DNA of 64,000 nucleotides from Hymenopellis radicata (Eukaryota > Basidiomycota > Agaricomycetes > Agaricales > Physalacriaceae): positions 1 through 64,000 of the forward strand of contig JADNRX010000190.1 of NCBI GenBank assembly GCA_015501595.1. The letters are read 5' to 3'. Made by a program: the position numbers and the translations under genes. Positions 10,525 to 20,833 of the stretch are shown one piece after another. A model generated the notes under the pieces. It made no database searches and was not told the origin of the DNA. It saw nothing but the letters and a program-made list of their open reading frames with translations. The stretch's first letter is position 1; each line of letters begins with the position of its first letter.

Positions 10525-12001
10525 ATGTTGTTGCTATCCTTACTGACCGTCGTTTGTAGCTCTGCTCCCATCTCCTCTATGGGCTGCGCCGGCGCAGGTG
10601 ACGCTAGGAGCTGGCGGCTGCTTCCCAGCTCTAGGATTCCAAATGCCTTCCGCGATGCCTTCGAGTCTGGATGGATGGTGGTGTGATATGAGCGACGAGT
10701 ATGCATTCGTCGGTTTCAGCTATGAGGTTACAGCTTGTGAGTACAGTTATTCCGCAGCTCGCGTCCTTTCTAATGTGCTCATTTTCCTTCAGGCCAAAGT
10801 CTGAGACAACTTCGCCGAGAATTCCTGGATATTCGGAATACTTTCGGAGGACGTTACGTCCGCCTGTAACGGCGTATGCGATAATACTGGTTTCTAGTGC
10901 GGCGCTTCTCCTTTTACACAACATTGTTTCTCAATATTCGATAGTGATAATATAGTAACCGCCGCCTGGGAAGCAGGTCTCGGTGTTCATGCACTTATTT
11001 GGGTATACTTCCCCTTTCCAGTTCAAACTAGGCGCTGACTCTGTCTCTTCTGCTTAGTTCGGCTTTGACGGTACGGACGAGTGGATTGGGCGCCGGGACT
11101 CTCTTCTGGCTACGCTTCATTCGAACCCGAGGGCCAAGTTCGTAACGCGTGTGCTCCAGTTTGGAAGCGAGCCGCTATACGATGGGGTCCTGGATCCGGA
11201 TGATCTTGCGCGCAAGTAGTTGCCGCTAAGCGCAACCTGTCAGATTTAGGCATTCCGGTTACTATTTCTGAAATGGCGTGAGCCTTTAATCTAGTAATCG
11301 TTATAGCTCTTGTACTGAATAACCCACGTCAGATACGGATATCAGGTATAGGCCGACCACCCACAAGGTTATGCCGGATCACTCACACATTTGACAGGAA
11401 CGCGGCGGAGCGCAATCTATACTGGATGCAATAGATCTCATCGACGCCCACATGCTGCCTTCTTCTCGCAACAAGCATCTACAGGTACTTTTTCGCGTTG
11501 TCATTCTGTGGATTCTACTAACGGCCCAGCAAACAACTCTTGGCCCGATGTCATGAACGACCTCAATTGGTCCGTCGTCTGTATCCAGTCATAAACTGGT
11601 TTATCTGACATAACGTAGGTTCCTCGACCACGGCGAAGGAAAGAAGATTTATCTAAGCGAGGTAGGACTTTCGTTAATCCTGTGGTATAAAGTTGACGTG
11701 TCCCAGAACGGATGGCCATCTGTAACCTCAGAAGGTGTGCAGCCAAATAGCCCGGACGCAGTAGCGAATGTTCAGAACGAAGCAGTACGCTCTAGTCCTC
11801 TTATTTAGCGAGTTTATGAATCAACACCGCTAGGACTACTACACCCTCCTCGATTCGAAATGCTCCTTCTTCAAGACAGTTCAAGGCGGAGGGGTAGGGT
11901 GGTTTGCCCATATCTATTCTGACTCGCAGGAGCCTGGATATGGGATCTATAACACAAAGGGGTCGCTGAAGTTTAACTTTAGTCCAAGAACTGCTTGCTG
12001 A
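10525..12001 (+). pseudogene. GH17-like secreted glycoside hydrolase with frame breaks
   Basis: The start ATG at 10525 is followed by a hydrophobic signal-like segment (MLLLSLLTVVCSSAPIS). Landmarks then read TLGAGGCFPALGF, SLDGWWCDMS, YAFVGFSYEVTAC, FGFDGTDEWIGRRDSL, FGSEPLYDGVLDPDDLA, VTISEMAYGYQ, DAIDLIDAHMLPFF, and the GH17 signature SENGWPS around 11657-11718. The C-terminus is GGGVGWFAHIYSDSQEPG and the stop is at 11999-12001. Several 45-60-nt introns can be placed, including 11663-11707 directly after the presumed nucleophile Glu codon. One-base breaks are needed after the signal peptide (about 10595), at RLY/NGVCDN (about 10870) and at DLAR/QVVAAK (about 11216). Family GH17 enzymes act on beta-1,3-glucan in the cell wall or outside the cell. 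Like its neighbour it is either decaying or affected by sequence indels. Confidence 0.75.
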
Positions 12002-12059
12002 TCTGCAGGACGAACGCGGTGCAATGTGACGACGAAATGTGAACTTATTTCTTTTCATA

Positions 12060-12309
12060 GGATCAGCTTGGGATATCTATGTACAGACGACAGTGTATGA
12101 TAGTTTGCTATTCATGTATGTGAGACTGCAGCGGCCCTAGTAAAACTCTAAGCAGATTTCACGACGAGCAGAAGGTCGATCCGAACGGGCCGAACGGCTT
12201 CATCGGCGGTGGGATCCCCACCTTCTATTTGATATTATGTTTTGCCGGGGCCATTCAACATACACCCATCGTCTTCTACGACTGCTCTGCCAGAACGCTG
12301 CGATTCTAG
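12060..12309 (+). other. Coding-like fragment, unidentified
   Basis: Two open stretches join over a GTATGT..TAAGCAG intron (about 12116-12156). They give about 65 residues including AWDIYVQTTVYDSLLF and VDPNGPNGFIGGGIPTFY, then a hydrophobic run and a stop near 12309. The composition looks like protein, but the family is not recognised and there is no clear start. It may be a remnant of an older gene lying between the GH17-like gene and the permease. Confidence 0.3.
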
Positions 12310-12528
12310 TTACGACCTATCCACATTCGTCACGAAACACCTCAAGATGCCTTCCTTGCTTCGAACCCCACCAATATCGTTCCTTGGTCCCGTGAACATT
12401 CGTTCCTTAGGCCCAGCCAGCAACTCAAATTCAAACCAGGTATCATTTTGCCGCTTTTTGCCGCCGTATCTTTTAGAAAAGGGAAGCAGAATGCAGAAGC
12501 TGCGATTAGGTTCTGACCACCACCACCC

Positions 12529-14904
12529 ATGATGGCGAGCCAAAACGAGAAGGACGACTCTCTCGACACGAAATCGCAAGTGGACCTTGGGTTCAGTGAG
12601 GCGCAGACCCAGCCACAACATGGCCTGCAGAGGAAGTTGAAGGATAGGCATATCGCCATGATTAGGTGCGTCGTACTATCTCTCTGCAGGACGCGTCTTA
12701 TCGGTTTTCAGTATCGGTGGTGTACGCCGTTTTCCCTTTCTATGTCTACCTCTAATCCGACGCGTTTTTGTGAACAGGTTATCGGTACAGGTCTCTTCGT
12801 GCGTCTACTTCTCCCATAAAAATATCTTCACATTGCTCACGTCGCGCAGGTTGGAACTGCGAATGGTCTCGTTAATGGCGTACGGCTCCATATCCGCCTC
12901 TTGTCCCTCGTTCTGACGCGCTCCAGGGTCCTGTTGGTCTGCTGCTCGCCTACATCGTGACGGGGAGCATGTGCTACTGCATGATGGTTTGTCCTTAGAT
13001 TTTATTGGCTCAGCCATCGACTTATGCTGCCAGGTATCCCTGGGCGAAATGATCGCATACATGCCCGTGGCGGGTGGCCATATTACTTTGGCGGGACGGT
13101 TCGTCGACCCCGCTCTTGCTTTTACGCTGGGATGGATGTATTGGTGCGTTTCGGTCACGTCTATTCGGACTCCTTGTTAAGCGATTACAGGTACAATTGG
13201 ATCCTAGTCTTAGTTTGTCTCGCTAGTTGTCACGTTCGCAGGTGCTAATTTAAATTGCAGCCAGGCGAGATGAGCGCCGTCGGCGTGCTCATGCAATATT
13301 GGGACATTCCCGTCAGTAACGCCGTGTGGAGTATGTCCTAATCCAAGTGTTCTACTTTGTTCTAACGAAGCCCACCAGTCGTCGTGTGCCTCACAGTTAT
13401 CGTGACGATCAACATGTTTGGAGCTGCCGTCTACGGAGAGTGCGAATTCGCGTGCGTTTTGACTCTTCTAAAAAAAACACCCTCCGACGAATTAGATAGA
13501 TTTGCATCAATCAAGGTTGTTGCTATTGTCGGTACGTACGCTTACGGTCCTCGAAATCTTGACCATTCAAGCACCTACAATAGGTCTCATTATCTTGGGG
13601 ATAATTCTCGACTTGGGTGGCGTTACTGGCGACCGTATTGGATTCAGATACTGGATAGACCCTGGACCATTCGTCCAATTCTTTGGTACGCCGTAAAATT
13701 GAGCATCCGTCGCCCGCCTGACCTTTTCTTGTTCAGGTATCTCGGGGGCGTGGGGCCGCTTCCTTGGGTTCTGGCGCAGTCTCATCGTCAGTGCCGGGGC
13801 ATATGTTGGGACGGAGATTGTCGCGGTACGTATGCTTCTTCATATAGCGCGCTGTGCCTCACATCTTTGCAGATTGCTGCTGCCGAAACAAAGAACCCGC
13901 ACCGGAATCTTCCCAAAGCCATCAAGAGGATATACATTCGTATCCTCCTCTTCTATATCGGCAGTGTTATTATCGTGGGGTTACTTGTTCCCTCTAACGA
14001 TCTGAGGGTACAACTGGGCGGGTCGGATGCCTCGGCTTCCCCTTTTGTCATCGCTATCGAACGAGCGGGTATCAAGGCGCTGCCCTCCATCATCAACGCC
14101 GTGCTTGTCAGTGCCGCATGGAGCGCCGGAAGCAGCGATCTGTACACTTCGTCGAGGGCTCTTTGTAAGTTCTCCTCCATTACTGTCCTGAACTATTCCC
14201 AACATGCTCATTAGATGGTCTTGCCATGGCCGGGAATGCTCCTAAGATATTCCTGAGAGTGACCAAAGGCGGTTTGCCCTACGCGTCATTGATCTTCTGC
14301 GCGCTCTTCTCGTCCTTAGCGTTCATGACGCTCTCTAGTGGTGCCGGTCAAGTATTCACCTGGTACGCCTCCCTCGTATTCTTGCCAACTATACCAGCTG
14401 ATCGACTACGCCGACATTAGGTTCCAGAATCTATGCGGTGTCGCTGGAATGATTACCTGGTTGGGGAGCTCGATTACCTACATTCGGTAATGATGGCTAG
14501 CTAGCGTTTTGATTTTGACTGACCTTTTCCATCGCGTTAGATTCTACAATGGCATGAAGAAGCAAGGACGTTCTCGCGCCAAATTGCCGTACCGGTCTCC
14601 CCTCCAGCCCTACGCAGCTTATTACGCCGCATTCATGTCGTTCATCGTCTGCTTATTCAGTGGCTGGACAACGTTCTTGCACGGCCAATGGGCGACGGAT
14701 ACGTTTATTACGAACTACTTCGCGGTGGCGCTCTTCCCGGTGATGTTCATCGCGTGTAAACTGTGGAGGAAGACGAAGTTTGTGCGCCTTGAGGAGATGG
14801 ATTTCGATGAGGGTGTTCATGAGATCGAGGATGAGCCACTGGAACCAGCGAAGAATGTCGTGCATAAGGTGTGGCAATGGCTGGTGAGTCTTTCTAAAAT
14901 GTGA
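12529..14904 (+). CDS. Amino-acid permease (fungal YAT-type, multi-exon)
   Basis: ATG at 12529. The N-terminal cytosolic part ends RKLKDRHIAMI, followed over short introns by SIGGVIGTGLFVGTA, the hallmark of fungal amino-acid permeases. Next come NGLVNGGPVGLLLAYIVTG, SLGEMIAYMPVAGGH, GWMYW, AELSAVGVLMQYW-like helix segments, AAAETKNPHRNLPKAIKR (the conserved loop), LVSAAWSAGSSDLYTSSRAL, and a C-terminal half with PYRSPLQPYAAYYA before the last helices. The stop is at 14904. About ten introns of 45-60 nt are needed, and those checked keep phase (for example GLF/VGTANG and VNG/GPVG). The expected topology is about 12 membrane helices in the plasma membrane, importing amino acids by proton symport; substrate range cannot be read from sequence. 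Of the host genes in the left island this is among the better preserved. Confidence 0.85.
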
Positions 14905-16421
14905 TGTGATTCGGAAGCAGTGTTGACGGGGAACGTGTAGATGTAAATGTACTGCCTAGGAAAATAATTATCGTGCAAGAATGCATGGATTCATACGCCG
15001 TCTTGTCTTTACTTTCGGCTACCCGTGTCCTGCAAATTCACATTCAAATTGAACGCTGCGGTAAAACGTCTCGCCAGACGCGAAGATGAGACTCGTACAT
15101 GCAACTGACAATGGTGTTGTAATCGCGCAAATCATCGGTGTGAACAAAGCCTCATAGTTTGCGGAGCTTTCGCTCAAGCTGGGCAACGAGAAAACTCATT
15201 GATGCATTGAGCTCGACGTACGAGTCGAAGGAACACTCACTGAGAGTCGGATAGGTGTTTGGAATGGATACCATACATCGATATCGTGTATGGCAGCGCA
15301 CGATGTATGAGAGCCGAGGAGAGTTTCATGGTACACCATTCGGTTTGAAGCAAATGTTGAAATATCAACTATGCCGTAGATTACTCCTAGGTCATCATGC
15401 GCTTGATTTTTGAAGACATAATGACATGCTAGTATGAATCGTGTCTTGGAGATAGAGGACGATTGTGCCAAGGAGAGAGCCAAATCGTTCTCGTTCGGAG
15501 CAGCAGTATGTGATGAGTTGGATGAAGTGGGGGCTTCCTGACAGACGGGAGGAGCAAGGGGGAACTAGTTTTGAGGATCGTGGAAGGAAATAGACCTTAA
15601 GTCCGGTAACGCCGACCTCCCTTCCTTGCCATCAACGTCCATCGCCGTCAACCGTGGTTCGTTCATCTCCTTATTCCGGCCACACGAACGACTATCGCCG
15701 AAGTATAACGAAACCATGAGGAATATGTTCGTCGTGGTGACTCCCTGGCGATCCCTAAAACTGTGCAGTGACGTGTTCTGCGCGATTCACGAAAATGATG
15801 TATCTAGGTAAGCTCTTCGCACGTCCTGCATATCTATGCGTCGAAAAACAATGTTTCAGAAGCCGACGAGTCAGATTCCGGTGCCATTTGGAAATTGTCA
15901 ATTGGCGCCAACGAAAGAGAACCTTTTCCGTTCTCCGCATCTCTGGGTATTTTAAGTTTTTGAACGCGTCCGCGAGGAGACTTCCGCATAATTTGAATGA
16001 CGATACTGTGAGTTCTGTAGCTGTTTCAAGGCCCAAGTTTTATCTTGCGCCACACTTATCGTGTCCACGCAGGATACATGAAGGGTCCGAGACACGGGAT
16101 AACTGTCATAAGGTCAAGACCGCGATTAAGCGCTGATGTGTATGTCCACTCTTTGGCCAATTCTTTCGGTCGCGTCCACAATTAATGTTCGACAGCAGAC
16201 CTTCCCTTCTGCGGAGTGGCCACATCGGACGATGTTTTACCCGTAACAAACAATGGGATGCTTCAACCAATTGCCTATTTTGTCCGACCTGTCCACCCGA
16301 CACCAAAACAGCGAACAATGAGCAAAACACATCCACATGTGACCTCCCTACTTAAAGCCTTTGTCGTCCCAGCTCTTGTTTCCGCATTACCATCATCGCC
16401 TCGGAACCTCTGCCATCTGAG
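14905..16421 (-). pseudogene. Mostly no gene; one unknown coding-like stretch at 15152-15500 (-)
   Basis: At 15500-15152 on minus a coding-like stretch reads from NENDLALSLAQSSS through FKNQAHDDLGVIYGIVDIS to AIHDIDVW. It continues in another frame as YPTLSECSFDSYVELN and ends LVAQLERKLRKL with a TGA at 15154-15152. A one-base break near 15265 is implied. The family is unknown. The rest of the interval holds only short overlapping open frames and no repeat with clear ends. The promoter of the F-box gene should lie just before 16422. Confidence 0.35.
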
Positions 16422-18099
16422 ATGAAGTCTGCTAGGAGGACTGTCAAGACGAAGCCTACCCCCGAGCGGGAGAGTGAGTTCCAATCCATTCTTCTCTTCG
16501 CCGACGTTGTCTGATTCTCTCGTAGCGCCAAAGCGGACTCCAATACCTGTGGAGATCTACAGCGAGATCTTTGGGCACTTGAAGCCATCGCAGGACGATG
16601 GATGGTCGAAAAAGGAGCACGTTGAATTCTTCAGATCCCTCGCTAAGGTGACCAAACGCTTTGCCGCATTAGCGCTTCCCGTCATCTGGCGCACCGAGCC
16701 GTTCTGCATCGACGCCATCATGTTCACCGATTTCGCGCGCTCGGTGGCTCATGGGAAGGAGATGGCTGTGTACGAAGCGGGGTTCGTGAAAAAGTGTCGA
16801 ATTGGCGCGCCTTGTTATGTTGGGGACTTTGAGGAGTTTTTGGAGAAGGGTGATGTCGTGAATGTTCTTGTGTCCGCGCTGGCTCGGATGCGGGTGGAGG
16901 AGTTGACGATGATGGGTGTCGTTATCACGAAGAGGGTGCTCAAGTTGGTGAAGGTCGTGGCACCGCGCTTGAAGGTGCTGAAGATTGCTGAAAGCTGCTG
17001 TATGAGTGCCGATGTTTCTGACGCCGAGCTCAAGGCCGTGTTCGGAGCTATGCGAGGTCTGGAGGAGCTGAAGATCACCGGACGGTTATCGCAATGCCGC
17101 CTCCTACAATCGCCATCCATTATACCGCTCTCGAATCTCCGGCGGCTCTATACAGACGCGCTCTTCACCATTGACGCTTGCATTGCTCGAGGCGCCACCC
17201 TTACCCATCTAGAGATCGACGGTATGCATGTGTCGTGGCAGGACACCCGATTCCTGTACACCAGGCTCCAGTCGTTCCCGTCCCTCACGCACATCAGGAT
17301 ACACGACGTGATAAACACGCGCTTCGGGCAAATGCCCATGGAAATTCCAGTCCGAGTCGGCACCGACCTCCCCAACCTTATCTCCTTCAAGGCCCCGCCT
17401 GGGCTTCTTCCCGAATTCTGTGGTCTGGGACCGAAGCTACTAGTCCTCGACTCTACGGGTACGAACAGCGAGGAACCGTATGCGGATTCATCGCATCCAT
17501 TCCTGCGCCCAAGCGGCGATGATTTCACGACCACGAACATACGAGAGTTGGTCGTGTTCGACTGCAACCTCAACTCACCATGGGTCGTTCCGCCTGTGGA
17601 TAAACCTGTGCCGCATCTGAAGGTGATGCGGGTGATTTATACTGGTACTGCTGACGATTCCTCGAACGAGTACACGGTGCCGAAGATGCTTGAGGTGCGT
17701 TTCGTTTTACTTTCCGAATGTAACCTGAGCTTAACACATTTGCAGGAACTGGGTACTATGTGTGAGGCGAGGACGACGCGCTGGCCTGTCGAGGAGCTTG
17801 TTATTTCCTTTGACAAATGCTACTTTACACGCGACGTGGGGCGGTCGTCCCACGATTGTTCGTGGGCGATAGATCTCAAGCAGCAGCTCGAGATGATTAA
17901 GGGATTGGCCGATGGACTACCGCAGCTGAAGAGAGTGTTGTTCCATGGTGGCTTTGTGGCATGGGTGAAGGATGAGGTGGATGGAGGCGAATGGAAGCCT
18001 CGGGTGCTGAACGCGATGAGATTTACGGTGGCGAAGCGGATTATGTCGGAGGTCTCCCCTGTGGATTATCTGGGGTGTTTGGAGCCTTTTTTGAGTTAG
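16422..18099 (+). CDS. F-box/LRR-type protein, 524 aa
   Basis: Exon 1 is 16422-16473 (MKSARRTVKTKP), intron 16474-16525 (GTGAGT..TCGTAG), exon 2 16526-17694, intron 17695-17745 (GTGCGT..TTGCAG), exon 3 17746-18099. All phases agree. Both introns are free of stops in the flanking frames, so a longer unspliced frame also exists, but the splice sites and branch site (CTTAACAC) are typical. After a basic N-terminus the segment IPVEIYSEIFGHLKPS matches the start of basidiomycete F-boxes, followed by FRSLAKVTKRFAALALPVIWRT. The remainder is a series of leucine-rich segments (for example LEELKITGRL, LTHLEIDGMHV, LPQLKRVLFHG). F-box proteins link substrates to SCF ubiquitin ligases through Skp1; substrates are not predictable. 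It is intact, unlike several neighbours. Confidence 0.85.
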
Positions 18100-18189
18100 T
18101 TGGAGAGGCGGTGGATTTAACTTTATGATCTTATGCAGTCCTTATTTACTATGATACATGCCATTCCGATTGATTGATACTACAACATC

Positions 18190-18560
18190 TTATGCAACTT
18201 TCGTGTATTGTAGTAGTGCGACGCCCCGATTCCTCGAGCTCTTCGACAGGGATCGGTTCCAGGACATCACCGGCAGCGTAAATTGTGCGCCCGAGTTCAG
18301 GTCGGACTCGGGATGATTTGTAGTGTACACGGTTCGTATACTATGCGCCACCTGATGGCTGTAACCTTGAAGGCAATATGTTCGCAGCCGCCATCGGTAT
18401 CCAGACGGGAACGGCTTCGCGACGACCATGAAAGCGAGCGGAGGAAGCTTGTTGAAAAGGAGTCAAATGAAAGGGCATTGGTATCGGCCTTGAGATTATC
18501 GCTGTAAGATTGAACGCCAGTAGATCCCAGGAACGAACGAAAACATCCTCGGTGTATTGC
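18190..18560 (-). pseudogene. BTB-protein remnant
   Basis: On minus, a segment around 18530-18460 encodes YSDNLKADTNALSFDSF, nearly matching LHSDNLKAHTNAIPFDSF of the BTB pseudogene at 5.7-6.9 kb, and the nucleotide sequence is similarly close. The lead-in with FIRSSD and the rest of the BTB fold are missing or out of frame. Downstream, an EPIPVEELEESG-like stretch can be read in another frame. It is best explained as an old, truncated duplicate of the same family. Confidence 0.5.
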
Positions 18561-18729
18561 CTCAGACAGAAAAAGTAACTTTATGCGGCCGAGATTACAG
18601 TCTAATCTGGAACTCGAACGCATGCACGGAATCGCATCGGACGATATCACCATTTCAATCCAGCATTTAGAAACAGCGGGTGCGCATCGTATCTACAAAG
18701 CTTCGCTCGAAGCGGGTAAATCGGTATGG

Positions 18730-20566
18730 TTGTCCAGAAATTGGAGTTGGACAAGGAAAGGGCGCGCCATCTAGAATAGGTGCCTAGCATGATGGCGTGG
18801 GCATTCCGTACAGAATGTAAGCAGAGGGTGCGGAGATGATGCAGCGTGTCGGCGAGCGCGCAGAAGATTTCTGGGAGGATCTCGTGTCCATTTCAGATCT
18901 ATAATATACACGGGGATCAGAGCTGGAAATGAAGCAATAACTTCTCGGGAAATGTCGTTGATCAAGAGACGATTTCAATCACGGACGGCTGGGGCCGAAG
19001 TTTTCAATCGGCGATTGAATGTTCGGACACGCCTTGCGGTTTGAATTTCTCCGTGGCCACGCCTTGTCCTTCCTCGCATCCCAGCTCGCTTCTACTAGCA
19101 GTGTACCCACGAAGACCGAATGACCAGGAACTTCTCCGTGCTAATAGCACTCTACTGCTGAGAACGCGCTAGCTCTCACTCTTCGCGACGGTTTCTTGTG
19201 CGTCTCCTCGTCTGTGCGCCATCCATCTCTGCATGCTCATGCGATGAGACTGGATGTCCTCCTTCTTTTATTCTCCATTCTTCCTTCCTAATTGCCTCTT
19301 ACCAAGTCTGTGCCGAAGGCGAATCAGTATACTTACTCGTGTCTTTGGACCGTGGCCTCTTGTCCTAACGGATATGGCGCCTTTATTTGGAAGAACATGT
19401 TTTTACATGGGGAGGTCGAAATCAGGCACGACGACACTGCTTTTTTTACTCTCTCCTTCCTTTTTCCATCTAACATTCTGTTGATAGGCTTTGCGTAAGC
19501 GGTGGTGATCTACGTCTTTCCGTCCTCTGTCTACGCCTAAGACGTCAGACATGCCCAACACCCCTCGTGTCATGTTCTCCGTCCTCTCTCCATCTCCAAG
19601 CTCTTACGCTGTGTAGGTCGTCTTACTTTCCACGGTCACTTATCGTCCTTGAACATCACCTCATAGGTTGTCGTTCACCATTGCTTTCTTTATGGATCAG
19701 AGGACGAAATCGTATTGTGAATCGTAGGTATGTCCATTAGGCGGCTTAGCCTAGCCGGTTAGTTCGACAATGAGTCAATGACTCTTTGAGTTCGACCGAA
19801 TATTTTTGTGGGTGTTTCGTCTCGTCAGATGCGACTGGTGTCGCCGAGGTCATGCTATTGCGTCTTCACTTCATAAAGAAGCGAGGCCACTGGGCGTACC
19901 GTACAGGACCATTAATCTGGGGCGCGTAATCTTTTTCGCTTTCCGTAGCAGAGACTAGCCGTATCTTTGACTGCACTTGGCCTAGCGGCATAGGGTCACT
20001 AGTGAACGATGCTCTTCCACCCGTTCTTTTTGTCAACAAGAGCAGCGACATCGGACCGACGGCATAGCGGAAAGTCAAATCTCCGATTTCATCGGCCAGC
20101 TCTCGCCTTGCACGGTAGAAATTCTCGACGATTCTGTGACCACTTGTCCTACCGGAAAGGTGCCTCAATCAATGTTCAACTGGGAGAGCCTTTTTTTCTT
20201 CCATCGACAGTACTCATTTTGTGCCTTGGTGGTTGTGCATGCTCGGGCGCCTCGATGCGGTGTCCTGGTTCACGCTCCCTCTGGCAGAACGGCCATCTGG
20301 GCACGGCATTCGGGCCGATGCTTGTTGAAGTCAGATTAAGACTGGTTTGGGAATCCCCTCCGAGGCCCCATGGTCTACTGGATATGGTGTCTCAATGGCA
20401 TTCTCGTAGCTTGTTACTGTTTTGCTGCAAAGGTTCAATCATGCTTCAATTTTTCGGGGGCTGTGCTCTTTTCCTTCTTGCCCCGCTTTTCTTTGCACCT
20501 AACGCCGGAAGACGGATCTTCGTATCAGGAATGACTCTTGTTTTGAGTAGGTAGGTAGACGTGTTT
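18730..20566 (+). repeat. Repeat family A, copy A1 (left part)
   Basis: This non-coding stretch is matched block by block by 44690-45055, 54900-57240 and 57240-57715. Shared words include GCATGATGGCRTGGGCATTC, CCATTTCAGATCTATAAT, TAGCAGTGTACCCACGAAG and GGCCTCTTGTCCTAACGG. Copy A1 is broken by the P-like element at 20575, the outer hAT at 26906 and a hAT at 38406; its remaining pieces are 26850-26897 and 38086-38405. There is no open frame of note. The element class is unknown. Confidence 0.8.
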
Positions 20567-20574
20567 ATTATGCA

Positions 20575-20607
20575 AGGCCCTGGGAAGCTCCCCTATACCG
20601 CCGGCGA
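20575..20607 (+). repeat. Left terminal inverted repeat of the P-like element
   Basis: This 33-bp end is identical to the reverse complement of 26809-26841. It is followed at about 20616 by the subterminal word CTCAAAAGTCCAAA, repeated at about 20650. Confidence 0.9.
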
Positions 20608-20833
20608 CCTCAAGGCCCTCAAAAGTCCAAATTTTTTGGCCTTTTCGAGCCTCAAAAGTCCAAAAATCGCCGGGGTCAGTCACATCACGTGCCAAATGTC
20701 ACACAATTTTAAAACCACTTTTATCCGCGCCACACGTCGTTCTATGGCATTCTTATCATCGTGTTACGTCTATCAGTCGTAGATACATCCATAGACACAA
20801 TGAAATAAGCGAATCTTCTATCAGTATACCTAA

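Noticed and set aside
16474..18099. 541-aa unspliced F-box frame starting at a GTG
   Set aside because: GTG is not a plausible start here; splicing 16474-16525 to an upstream ATG exon keeps phase and uses standard sites.
19730..19800. tRNA-like stretch with GGTTAGTTCGA
   Set aside because: No acceptor stem, anticodon arm or CCA-compatible end could be formed around it.
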